Part shown: piece after piece, positions 56,960 to 64,000 of the stretch | Layout: each line of letters starts with the position of its first letter | Position numbering within the stretch: position 1 is the stretch's first letter | Assembly: GCA_025457915.1 (NCBI GenBank) | Contig: JALOTL010000002.1 | Coordinates: forward strand, 62,001 to 126,000 | Direction of reading: 5' to 3' | DNA: 64,000 nucleotides | Origin: Spirochaetota bacterium | GTDB lineage: Bacteria; Spirochaetota; UBA4802; UBA5550 | Notes under the pieces: model-generated | What the model was told of the DNA's origin: nothing | The model's input: the letters and a program-made list of their open reading frames with translations, nothing else | Database searches by the model: none | Made by a program: the position numbers and the translations under genes

Positions 56960-57853
56960 ATGAAATACCGGATTATCCCATCGGCCGTCCTGGCGCTGAT
57001 CCTTACCGTCCCGGACCTGGCGGCGCAGATGCCGGAGTGGAAGTTTTTCAGGGACAGGGAGGGTAACAGGTATTATCTTGATCTCAACGGAAAAATTTTT
57101 ATAACGGATGATATCACGCATGCATACAGGGCCGTTTCACCGGAAGGTATAGATTATTACAAGAATTCCGGCCTTCGGCTTCTTAAAGAACACCGCAAGG
57201 CGGAGGCCCTTTCCATGCTGAAATCGATTATGGCCCTGCCATGCGACAATGAAAGAATCTGCGCCGCGCAGCGTGAATCATCAGCGGCAATCAACGAAAT
57301 GAAAAAAAGGGAGGGAACAAGGTTCCCGGTCTATGAAAAGCAGGCCTCTCTTTTATTCTTCAAAACTGGCAGGAATCATTATCTGACCGACGATGTCCTC
57401 ATGTATTCACTCAGGATCCCGTTCCGCACAGTGGTCATCAGGAGAAGCCTGCGGGAAATGGTGGACTACATGCATACCGGGCTTATGTGCGGGATAAAAA
57501 AGGATGATAATACAGGCGGCAATTATGATATGCTGATCGGGATAGACGCGGAGAGGTTCCGGGGCAGGATAAGCGGTCTTGCCGAGCTTGAAAAGAACTG
57601 GAGCAACAATCTCGGGTATGACGGCGCGTTAAGGCGCGAGCTTGAAAGGACGGATTCCGGCGTCATGTATGTTTTTGAAAGCAGGAGCGAGCCTTATTTT
57701 TCAGGCCTGGAAAGGATCTGCCTGAACGGAAACAGCGGTTATTGCATAAGGATAGTAACTTCCAGGAGCAAAAATGCGGGCAACGAGGCTGATATGATGG
57801 AGATAATACGCGGGTTCAGTTTCATCAGGTCTGAAAGAAAAACCGGGAATTGA
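56960..57853 (+). CDS. secreted protein of unknown function, last gene of the STAS/GHKL operon
   Basis: A 297-residue protein with a signal peptide (RIIPSAVLALILTVPDLAAQ). The mature part starts WKFFRDREGNRYYLDLNGKIF and has a TPR-like helical stretch around residues 60-115. The last 100 residues (AELEKNWSNN, FSGLERICLNGNSGYCIRIVTS, IIRGFSFI) form a beta-rich end without a named match. It contains four scattered Cys. The gene starts 2 bases after the tail-anchored protein gene. The operon thus ends with an exported product. Confidence 0.7.
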   Translation: MKYRIIPSAVLALILTVPDLAAQMPEWKFFRDREGNRYYLDLNGKIFITDDITHAYRAVSPEGIDYYKNSGLRLLKEHRKAEALSMLKSIMALPCDNERICAAQRESSAAINEMKKREGTRFPVYEKQASLLFFKTGRNHYLTDDVLMYSLRIPFRTVVIRRSLREMVDYMHTGLMCGIKKDDNTGGNYDMLIGIDAERFRGRISGLAELEKNWSNNLGYDGALRRELERTDSGVMYVFESRSEPYFSGLERICLNGNSGYCIRIVTSRSKNAGNEADMMEIIRGFSFIRSERKTGN

Positions 57854-58312
57854 TCATCCGCGGTACACCATGGCAATCTCTTTGCAGTTGTCCTTGTTGG
57901 CGCAGTTGCTGCAATCCTTCCAGATTTTTTCCGGCAGTGATTCCCGTTCGACTTCATCGAAGCCGTTTTTATCGAAGAATTCAGGTGAATAGGTCAGAAC
58001 GAATATTTTACTTTCGCATGATTGGCTGATTTTTTCTATCAGGGCCTTCAAAAGCACGGATCCCACTCCTTTCCTGGAATGTTTTTCGATTACGCCGAGC
58101 GAACGGACCTCTTTCAGTCGTTCCCCGTAATTGTAAAAAGATATAACACCGATAATGTAGCCGTTTTCCTCCGCGACTATGAAATTATCCAGCGATGACA
58201 GGATTTCATCCTCCGTCCTTTCCAGGATCAGTCCTTTCCTCGAATAATGGGATATGATTTCGAGAATGGACGGGATGTCCCGCTCGCCTGCTTTTCTGGT
58301 TTTAATTTTCAT
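57854..58312 (-). CDS. GNAT N-acetyltransferase (short ArgA-like)
   Basis: A GNAT fold protein of 152 residues. The acetyl-CoA site is visible in RSLGVIEKHSRKGVGSVLLKALIE. The C-terminal segment LPEKIWKDCSNCANKDNCKE with three Cys is the pattern of short N-acetylglutamate synthases found in many bacteria, so a role in arginine biosynthesis is plausible. The substrate is not proven. It is convergent with the operon before it; its stop is adjacent to that of the last operon gene. Confidence 0.8.
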   Translation of the reverse strand: MKIKTRKAGERDIPSILEIISHYSRKGLILERTEDEILSSLDNFIVAEENGYIIGVISFYNYGERLKEVRSLGVIEKHSRKGVGSVLLKALIEKISQSCESKIFVLTYSPEFFDKNGFDEVERESLPEKIWKDCSNCANKDNCKEIAMVYRG

Positions 58313-58348
58313 GCTGCTTATACTGATTAAATTTTTCGGATAAATAGT

Positions 58349-58386
58349 GAAAAAGATGGCCGGTTATTGTCCGGCCTGTCTTTTCG
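58349..58386 (-). terminator. intrinsic terminator of the SPOR-protein gene
   Basis: On the minus strand a stem AAAAGACAGGCCGG/CCGGCCATCTTTTT with one mismatch ends in a T-run, directly after the gene at 58408-58977. Confidence 0.75.
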
Positions 58387-58407
58387 TTAAATCTAATGGT
58401 CCTTGGG

Positions 58408-58977
58408 TTACCGTTTCAGGATTCTAAGGCTGCTGGCAAGAGAAAAATCCCTGTACCTGGAAATTTTCTTGAGGTATGATTGGGCTTCATCCTGCGTTTT
58501 ATAGGGGCCCGTGAAAAGCCTCTGGAGATCATTGTGATTAGAAATGATTACAGTATGGCCTTTTTTACTGAGATAGGAAGCAATTTCCTGCGACTTTGCG
58601 CCGTCGAATTCGCCTCCTATTTTTATTACGTATGGATATTCATCTTTCGGAAAAATGTTGCCCTGCTGTTTTACGGCGCCGGAAGACATCATTCCCGATA
58701 ATTTTTTCCCGACGTTAGCAACGGCGTTTTTGGTATGCGGATCCATTATTTCCTTGTTTGCACCGCCGGCAATCTTCAGCCCGAAAATCAGACCGGCCGT
58801 GAATGATATGATGCACAGGGCAACAATAAGAAACATCATCCTGCTGGCTTTTTTTCTGTTTTTTTCTTCATCCTTTTCCGTTTGCGGGGATATCCTGGAA
58901 AAATCCGCGTCCTGGAATTCAAACTGGGTATTCAAATTCCTGAAATTTCTGCCGTCGTGAAAATCTATGTTTTGCAT
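58408..58977 (-). CDS. membrane-anchored SPOR-domain protein
   Basis: 189 residues. A short cytosolic basic part is followed by one membrane helix at about residues 48-70 (MMFLIVALCIISFTAGLIFG). The C-terminal 70 residues form a SPOR domain (YPYVIKIGGEFDGAKSQEIASYLSKKGH, LFTGPYKTQDEAQSYLKKI). SPOR domains bind peptidoglycan without stem peptides at division sites, so this is probably a divisome accessory protein. It is a single gene with its own terminator. Confidence 0.88.
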   Translation of the reverse strand: MQNIDFHDGRNFRNLNTQFEFQDADFSRISPQTEKDEEKNRKKASRMMFLIVALCIISFTAGLIFGLKIAGGANKEIMDPHTKNAVANVGKKLSGMMSSGAVKQQGNIFPKDEYPYVIKIGGEFDGAKSQEIASYLSKKGHTVIISNHNDLQRLFTGPYKTQDEAQSYLKKISRYRDFSLASSLRILKR

Positions 58978-59219
58978 GTATTAAATCCCGGTAAAAAATT
59001 ATGACATGTCAAATAATAAAGCTGCATTAGACTGGGCGCCCCGCATACGGGATATCGGAAAAAGAATACGCTTGATGGACGTCCCATGAAAAAAAAACAG
59101 TTACAGACTCAATTTCGTCAATGGAGGGTAAAAGCATGAGAAATTAATAATATTTTGGCCTTTAAAAAATTTCAGGAAAGGGGTGTCGCTGCAAAAGGAA
59201 GAAATTGAACTGAAAAAAA

Positions 59220-59987
59220 TTATGTCTCTCCGGGTGTTTCCGGTTTCTGTGAGTCCGGTGAAGGTCCGGCAATTTTCAAGAGGAGTTTCATTTCGTATTC
59301 GTGCAGCGGCCTGCACATTCCCTTGTTTACGCCCTTAAGGACCAGTGGGCCAAGCGCGGTTCTCTTGACGGCGATGACCCTGTATCCCAGTTTTTTAAGG
59401 GCCTGTCTTATATGCCTGTTTTTTCCTCCGGCGAGAGTAATCCGCAGGCATGATCCGGATTTGTCTTTGAATTCGATGGATGCCGGCTTGGTTTTTATCT
59501 TCAGCTGGGGTATATATATTCCCCTTTCCATTTTATCCATGTCGGTTTTTTCAATGGGCCGGTCTATGGTAACAACGTATTCCTTGCTTATCCTGTTGAA
59601 CGGACCGGTCAGGATGTGCGCAAGCCTGCCGTCATTCGTCAATATTATAATGCCCTCCGTGTCCCTGTCCAGCCTGCCCACAGGGAAGACCCCGACCCTT
59701 TTGTATTTTTCCGGGATGAGGTCCATCACTGTAGGCCTTCCCCTGTCGTCCTTTAAAGCTGTCAGATATCCTTTGGGCTTGTTGAGAACGATGTACTTGA
59801 AGCGCTTGTTGGGTTCCAGCGGTTTGTTTTCAAATTGAACCGAATCAGATTCCGTTTCCACAGTTATCCCGGGGGTCCTCACAACGGAACCGTTGACACG
59901 GACCTTTCCGCTGAAGATGTATTTCTCGACCTTTCTTCTGGATCCGAGACCGCAGGAGGCCAGGTATTTGTTAAGCCTAATCTTCAC
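59220..59987 (-). CDS. rluB: 23S rRNA pseudouridine synthase, RluB/RsuA type
   Basis: A pseudouridine synthase of 255 residues with an N-terminal S4 RNA-binding domain (RLNKYLASCGLGSRRKVEKYI). The catalytic Asp107 is in VGRLDRDTEGIIILTNDGRL. Further marks are LNKPKGYLTALKDDRGRPT, KEYVVTIDRPI and GGKNRHIRQALKKLGY. The RluB/RsuA/RluE subfamilies cannot be separated by eye; RluB is favoured because of length and the S4 domain. It overlaps the upstream SH3 lipoprotein gene by 11 bases. Confidence 0.92.
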   Translation of the reverse strand: MKIRLNKYLASCGLGSRRKVEKYIFSGKVRVNGSVVRTPGITVETESDSVQFENKPLEPNKRFKYIVLNKPKGYLTALKDDRGRPTVMDLIPEKYKRVGVFPVGRLDRDTEGIIILTNDGRLAHILTGPFNRISKEYVVTIDRPIEKTDMDKMERGIYIPQLKIKTKPASIEFKDKSGSCLRITLAGGKNRHIRQALKKLGYRVIAVKRTALGPLVLKGVNKGMCRPLHEYEMKLLLKIAGPSPDSQKPETPGET

Positions 59988-60717
59988 TGGGCGGGGGGTT
60001 CTCCGGTTTTTCCTGGACCTCTGTCTTTTCTTCCTCTTTTTTCAGGGCCTCCTCGCTTATTTTTTTCAGCCTGAGTTCATGGTCTTCAAGGTCCTTCTTC
60101 AGGAAAAGCATCGTTCCCCTTCTTGAAAACTCTATAGTGTTCCCGAATGTCGCGCCCTTGCTGAAGGTGATTTCGTTTTTATTGAAGTCGATCGTGTATT
60201 CACCCTCTGTAGCTTTGGGATCAACGCCACGCAGGTAAGATTTGTATTTTCCGTCTTTTGTCATCTCGAGGCAGTTTTCAGTATAGTCTCCGAACTGGTT
60301 GACGCTCCACCACTTGCCGTTGAGCTCCTTTTTGATTTTTTCTGATTCTTCCGACATGTAGCTCGCCACGTAATTTTTAACGGAACTGTCGGCTTTGCTG
60401 GAAAGGATTTTTATGTTTTTGCCGAATACCCAGCCGGTGACCCCGTTTCTCAGCTTTATCTTGTACCAGAAGTCGCTTGAATTGCCTATCCAGCTCTTTT
60501 CAAAGGATTTTTCAAGAACCTCGACGGTTTCCCCTTTTTTCAGCTGGGTTATCTTTGATGAAAAAATGATCGGGTCGACCCTGATCGCGGTGTTCCCGGA
60601 CAGTATCACGGCTGATTTGTCGGCGTAAAATTTTTTGGGGTCATCATCCTTGCAGCCGAACGCCGCTAAGGTTATCATGATGATTGCCAGATACAGCTTC
60701 TTTAGAGTCATATTCAC
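59977..60717 (-). CDS. SH3-domain lipoprotein
   Basis: A 246-residue lipoprotein; the signal peptide ends ITLAAFGC with Cys22. Residues 40-105 form a bacterial SH3 domain (SGNTAIRVDPII, KKGETVEVLEKSF, GVTGWVFGKNI). The second half has a lipocalin-like or SRPBCC-like beta region (LNGKWWSVNQFGDYTENCLEM, EGEYTIDFNKNEITFSKGA) and a Glu/Lys/Pro tail. It may sense or bind the cell wall. The start could be the ATG at 60717 or the one at 60711. It overlaps rluB by 11 bases. Confidence 0.85.
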   Translation of the reverse strand: MNMTLKKLYLAIIMITLAAFGCKDDDPKKFYADKSAVILSGNTAIRVDPIIFSSKITQLKKGETVEVLEKSFEKSWIGNSSDFWYKIKLRNGVTGWVFGKNIKILSSKADSSVKNYVASYMSEESEKIKKELNGKWWSVNQFGDYTENCLEMTKDGKYKSYLRGVDPKATEGEYTIDFNKNEITFSKGATFGNTIEFSRRGTMLFLKKDLEDHELRLKKISEEALKKEEEKTEVQEKPENPPPSED

Positions 60718-61147
60718 CGTCCGTATGTCGTTTCCCTTTAGATCCGTACGTCCACAGGTTTCTCATTCTGTAACAGACCTGATCAATCAGTCTTGAGAGC
60801 TAAATGCCCTGTAAAACCAGTCTGAAATCGGGGGCCTGTTTGAAATGTCCCGCAAAGATTAAGTTGGGGGCCGTCATTTTTATTTCAAGTAATTTCTTTC
60901 TTATAAAATAAATTAATAAGACCCATAATTGGGCTACCGGCGGTACAGGGTCCTGTTGACCAGGGTCACGGAACCGGGGATTAAACGCCATGGATCGGCT
61001 TCGGACCGCATAATATGAAATTCGCCCGAGAAATATTATTGACGTTCTTTGCAGAAGATTTAATATATTAAACTCAGGGGCAAGGCACAAGGTTTAAATA
61101 CCCGTCGGACGTCCTGACCCGCAAAAACTATCACTGGATTGACCATT
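60718..61147. other. 430-base non-coding region before pgsA
   Basis: Divergent spacer between the SH3 lipoprotein gene (minus) and pgsA (plus). The promoter at 61039 is the only clear element. No RNA gene or strong hairpin is recognised. A 96-codon minus-strand frame at 60800-61090 has no protein-like features and is not called. Confidence 0.5.
61039..61066 (+). promoter_or_regulatory. probable pgsA promoter
   Basis: TTGACG (61039-61044), a 16-base spacer and TAATAT (61061-61066), giving a leader of about 75 bases before the pgsA start. Confidence 0.65.
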
Positions 61148-61744
61148 ATGATGATAAAAGATCTATTCGCCGACAGGGTTTTTACCATATCAAACCTGCT
61201 TTCCCTTTCCCGGATTTTTATCGCTCCGGTGATATCATATTTTTTATATCTTGAGAATTCAACCGGCGATGAAAAATACCTTTATTATCTTTCCGCCGGA
61301 CTGGTATATATCATATTATCCGATTTCCTTGACGGCAAGCTGGCGAGACGCCTGGGCCAGGTATCAAAGCTGGGACAGTTCCTCGATCCAATGGCGGACA
61401 AAATTTCCTACCTTATTTACGGCTTTTTTATGTGCCTGTTCAAGGGATTCCCCTGGTGGCTTCTTGGCTTCGCCCTGTTCAGGGAGATAGTTGTAGTGAT
61501 AATAGGCCTGCTGTTTTTTTCGAACATGGATATCGAGGTAAAACCGAATTTTTTAGGCAAGATCTGCGTTGCAACCCTCGCGTTGTCCGCCATCGTCTAT
61601 ACCCTTTCCCTTTCCTGGTCCTTCATGGGCGTCTCCATAAAGGATTTCTGCATATTCCTTAACGTTCTTTTTTTCATTCTCGGCGGCATAGGATATATTA
61701 AAACCTACTCCAGTGTCTATTTTGATAGCAAAAAGAATTCTTAA
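61148..61744 (+). CDS. pgsA: CDP-alcohol phosphatidyltransferase, probably phosphatidylglycerophosphate synthase
   Basis: A 198-residue membrane enzyme with about five spans. The CDP-alcohol signature is intact: LDGKLARRLGQVSKLGQFLDPMAD fits D-G-X2-A-R-X8-G-X3-D-X3-D, and the LDPMADK end is typical of PgsA. It would make phosphatidylglycerol phosphate for phosphatidylglycerol and cardiolipin. The ATG at 61148 (or 61151) is preferred to the TTG at 61139. The downstream amidase gene begins 32 bases inside this gene in another frame. Confidence 0.88.
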   Translation: MMIKDLFADRVFTISNLLSLSRIFIAPVISYFLYLENSTGDEKYLYYLSAGLVYIILSDFLDGKLARRLGQVSKLGQFLDPMADKISYLIYGFFMCLFKGFPWWLLGFALFREIVVVIIGLLFFSNMDIEVKPNFLGKICVATLALSAIVYTLSLSWSFMGVSIKDFCIFLNVLFFILGGIGYIKTYSSVYFDSKKNS

Positions 61745-62888
61745 TATCTCGCTCCTCGCATGCCTCCTGTCATCCCCGTCTTCCGGGGGTGACGCCGGCC
61801 TGGATATTAAAAAGATTTCGGGGGCCGAATACATTTCCCTCTACGACATGATGAAAAGCTTCGGGTATGAAAGCAGCTTTGACGTTTTCATGCAGAAGGG
61901 CAGGATTTATTTTAAAAGTCATCATGCCGCTTACGCGGTCGGCCTGTCGGCCGTTATAATCGACGGGAAGCTTTATAAATCCGACAACCCGGTAACAAGG
62001 ATGAACGGGGAGATAATGATTCCCTTCGATATCGCAAGGGACATGATACGGATTTTTTCGCCGGAGTTAGCCATTTCCAGGGATGATTCACGGCTGGTCT
62101 ACGCGGATACCGGCGCGCCCGAAAAGCTCGAGCCGCAGGAGGAGAAAAGATATACCGGGAAGGACCGCATCGCTTTCGTGGTAATCGACGCGGGCCACGG
62201 GGGAAAGGACCCGGGCGCCATCGGCAAAGGCGGGTCGAGGGAAAAAGACGTTACGCTTTCCGTATCAAGGAACATAGAGGGAATCCTTAAGGAAAAGCTG
62301 GGGGGGATAAAGATCCATCTCGTACGGAGGGACGACAGGTTCGTCAATTTATCCGACAGGACGGGATTCGCCAACAGGAGGCTTAAAAAGGGGGTGAACG
62401 GTCTCTTTATCAGCGTGCACGTGAACGCGTCCATATCCCCGAAGATTTCCGGATACGAGACCTATTTCCTTTCGCAGAACCCGACAAACGACGAGGCGAG
62501 GAGCACAGCCGCTCTCGAAAACGACGTCATAGTTTTCGAGGAAAGGCGCGATTCTGGAAAAAAATACAACGACGTCGACTATATCGAGGCAAGGATGATA
62601 ACGACCCAGATACAGAAGGAGAGCTCCCTCCTTGCCGGTTCGGTGCAGAAGGGGATCTCGAAGTCCGTCAGGAAGTATAAATCCAGGGGAGTGAAGAAGG
62701 CCGATTTTTACGTGCTCCGCGGCGTCCTTATGCCGGCGGTCCTGGTGGAGGCCGGCTACATTACCAATTTGAAAGAGGGCAGGAGCCTGAAGAGCCGGGA
62801 ACACCAGGCGGCCGTCGCCGAGGGGATTTGCGCCGGCATAATGGATTTTATAAAAAAGTACAACCGTATGATCAAGACGAAGAAATAA
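61713..62888 (+). CDS. N-acetylmuramoyl-L-alanine amidase (Amidase_3)
   Basis: A 391-residue exported protein. A short signal peptide (ILNISLLACLLSS) leads to an N-terminal domain of about 130 residues that resembles the copper-amine-oxidase-like wall domain of such amidases. The zinc ligands and catalytic Glu of Amidase_3 are visible: His in IDAGHGGKDPGAIG, Glu in SREKDVTLS, His in ISVHVNAS and Glu in VLVEAGYITN. The start is a GTG at 61713, inside the end of pgsA; a TTG at 61722 is possible. It cleaves septal peptidoglycan during cell separation. Confidence 0.92.
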   Translation: MSILIAKRILNISLLACLLSSPSSGGDAGLDIKKISGAEYISLYDMMKSFGYESSFDVFMQKGRIYFKSHHAAYAVGLSAVIIDGKLYKSDNPVTRMNGEIMIPFDIARDMIRIFSPELAISRDDSRLVYADTGAPEKLEPQEEKRYTGKDRIAFVVIDAGHGGKDPGAIGKGGSREKDVTLSVSRNIEGILKEKLGGIKIHLVRRDDRFVNLSDRTGFANRRLKKGVNGLFISVHVNASISPKISGYETYFLSQNPTNDEARSTAALENDVIVFEERRDSGKKYNDVDYIEARMITTQIQKESSLLAGSVQKGISKSVRKYKSRGVKKADFYVLRGVLMPAVLVEAGYITNLKEGRSLKSREHQAAVAEGICAGIMDFIKKYNRMIKTKK

Positions 62889-62995
62889 GTGCCGCATTAC
62901 GCAGCTTATATTGATGCGGCATATTATTATCCGAAAAAATCCTTGAAATTAACCATGGGAATTATATTTTTGCACAAAAGCCGGAAAACAATGAT

Positions 62996-63679
62996 ATGAA
63001 AAGAATAAAAGAGATTATAGGATCCGCGAAAAAGCTGGTCCTGGACATAGCCGGGGTCTTCGAGGAGTTCTTTAAGGAATCCGAAAAGTTTTTCAACAAG
63101 TACCTCGTCATAATGGACGCACTGATAAAAAGCGTCATGGCCCTGGCCGCCTCAAGCGTAAAGGAAAGGAACAGGATCTGGATCCTGTCCCTTTCGGTGC
63201 TTTTTTGCCTTGATTACGCGATGTACAGCTACCTTACGGACAAGAACATCTTCGATATATTTCCTTCATTCCCCAAGCTCGACGACAGGCAGGAGATGGA
63301 TATTTACATCCCTTCCGTGGACTGCAAAACTGTCGTAAAGGAAAAAAGAGAGGTCCCGGTTTTCGATTCAGAGGAAAAGCAGGCGGCCTATCTTTTCAGG
63401 CTTGTCGCAAGGGGTTCGGTATTCGAGAATACATCGATGATGGTCCCGGTGGATCTTTTCGTAAAGAGGGTATGGATTTACAGGTCCGGTGCGGCCGGCA
63501 AGGCATGCATTCTGGATATTGAAGCCGGCCCCATACCTGAAAATGTGCCTGTTTACGCAAACTCGGAAGTACTTTTCAGGAAGGCGATTGAAAAAACCAT
63601 AAAGACGAACATCCCGTCAATAAAGTCAGTGTACCTGCTCGACAAGGGCGTCCCCGACAGGAATCTCTGGGATATCTAG
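62996..63679 (+). CDS. membrane protein with GerMN-like domain
   Basis: A 227-residue protein with one membrane helix at about residues 62-82 (IWILSLSVLFCLDYAMYSYL), after a basic amphipathic cytosolic part. The outside region (from residue 110) has the look of a GerMN domain: VPVFDSEEKQAAYLFRLVARG, LDIEAGPIPENVPVYANSEVLF, and IKSVYLLDKGVPDRNLWD. GerMN domains often go with cell-wall amidases, and the amidase gene precedes it by 107 bases. It overlaps the convergent dapF by 4 bases. Function in spirochaete-like bacteria is not defined. Confidence 0.75.
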   Translation: MKRIKEIIGSAKKLVLDIAGVFEEFFKESEKFFNKYLVIMDALIKSVMALAASSVKERNRIWILSLSVLFCLDYAMYSYLTDKNIFDIFPSFPKLDDRQEMDIYIPSVDCKTVVKEKREVPVFDSEEKQAAYLFRLVARGSVFENTSMMVPVDLFVKRVWIYRSGAAGKACILDIEAGPIPENVPVYANSEVLFRKAIEKTIKTNIPSIKSVYLLDKGVPDRNLWDI

Positions 63680-64000
63680 TCCCGCCAGATTCCTTCAAAG
63701 ACCTCGACTGCCGGTCCCGTGAGGTATATCCTGTTGTCCGATTCGTTCCATTCAGTCTGAAGATCCCCGCCTTTCAGGTGGACCAGCAGGTTTCTGCCGG
63801 TTTTTTTGTTGAGTATGCAGGCCGTTGTCGCGGCCGATGCGCCTGTTCCGCACGACAGGGTTTCCCCGCTCCCCCTTTCCCATGTTCTCTGCACGATTTC
63901 GTTTTCATTTACTATTCTTACAAACTCGACGTTCGTTCTCTGGGGGAAAAGGCTGTGGTTTTCCAGTACGGGACCGTATTTGGATACCGGAAAGTTTTCA
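63676..64000 (-). CDS. dapF: diaminopimelate epimerase (C-terminal part, cut by window end)
   Basis: DapF interconverts LL- and meso-DAP for lysine and peptidoglycan. The visible last 108 codons contain ENHSLFPQRTNVEFV, then ERGSGETLSCGTGASAA with the second catalytic Cys (in SCGTG), and end with the LTGPAVEVFEGIW motif. The frame runs on past the window end. Convergent with, and overlapping by 4 bases, the GerMN-like gene. Confidence 0.95.
   Translation of the reverse strand, partial: ENFPVSKYGPVLENHSLFPQRTNVEFVRIVNENEIVQRTWERGSGETLSCGTGASAATTACILNKKTGRNLLVHLKGGDLQTEWNESDNRIYLTGPAVEVFEGIWRD

Noticed and set aside
60800-61090. 96-codon minus-strand frame in the pgsA upstream region
   Set aside because: Overlaps the likely pgsA promoter and has no hydrophobic pattern or motif typical of a real protein.

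Overview
This window is a piece of a bacterial chromosome of mid GC content with a dense, almost fully coding layout. It appears to come from a diderm bacterium, most likely a spirochaete (phylum Spirochaetota) or a close relative. The strongest clue is RpoB: its rifampicin pocket reads [10 protein letters not shown], with Asn at the position of E. coli Ser531. That substitution is the known basis of natural rifampicin resistance in Borrelia and Treponema. Supporting clues are loose lipoboxes (FVGC, AFGC, LLSC), a DUF2225 protein, a GroES/GroEL operon under a CIRCE operator, outer-membrane and lipoprotein genes, and heavy use of AGG/AGA (Arg) and ATA (Ile) codons even in ribosomal genes. The assignment is an inference; no 16S gene is present.

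Layout. (1) 1-3.8 kb: the end of prfA with prmC, a polytopic membrane protein, then nth and rdgB on the minus strand. (2) 4-9.6 kb: a PAS-GAF histidine kinase and a receiver-only response regulator, a small Lys/Ala-repeat lipoprotein, a minus-strand pair of queD and a DegT-family protein whose PLP lysine is replaced by Met, and an RlpA-SPOR lipoprotein. (3) 9.7-39.9 kb: one continuous translation and transcription block, all on the plus strand. It runs tRNA-Thr(GGU), rpmG-secE-nusG-rplKAJL-rpoBC, rpsL-rpsG-fusA-tuf, then the S10, spc and alpha operons down to rplQ. Hairpins and terminators split this block between rplJ/rplL, rplL/rpoB, rpsG/fusA, tuf/rpsJ and rpsJ/rplC. adk and map are not between secY and infA. 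(4) 39.9-51.5 kb: a secreted unknown protein, DUF2225-truA, a beta-barrel-like protein with a large lipoprotein, lysC-ddl-HAD hydrolase (lysC behind a possible attenuator leader), pssA with an FAD oxidoreductase, and a lone moaC. (5) 51.6-53.9 kb: CIRCE-groES-groEL-terminator. (6) 54-57.9 kb: a tight five-gene operon of mostly unrecognised proteins. It begins with a STAS-like/GHKL-ATPase fusion and a STAS-like (DUF4325-type)/winged-helix fusion and continues with an unknown cytosolic protein, a tail-anchored membrane protein and a secreted protein. It is the best candidate in the window for an undescribed system. (7) 57.9-64 kb: a GNAT (ArgA-like) protein, a SPOR protein, an RluB-type pseudouridine synthase with an SH3 lipoprotein, pgsA, a peptidoglycan amidase, a GerMN-like protein and the end of dapF.

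How the genes fit together. Most of the window is housekeeping: ribosome and RNA polymerase synthesis, translation factors, chaperonin, phospholipid head groups (pssA, pgsA), and peptidoglycan and lysine/DAP metabolism (lysC, ddl, dapF, amidase, RlpA, SPOR proteins). No CRISPR array, insertion sequence, prophage or integrase was seen. The unusual material lies in the 54-58 kb operon, the DegT-like pseudoenzyme next to queD, several leader or attenuator structures in the ribosomal block and before lysC, and a CIRCE operator whose arms are one base closer than usual.
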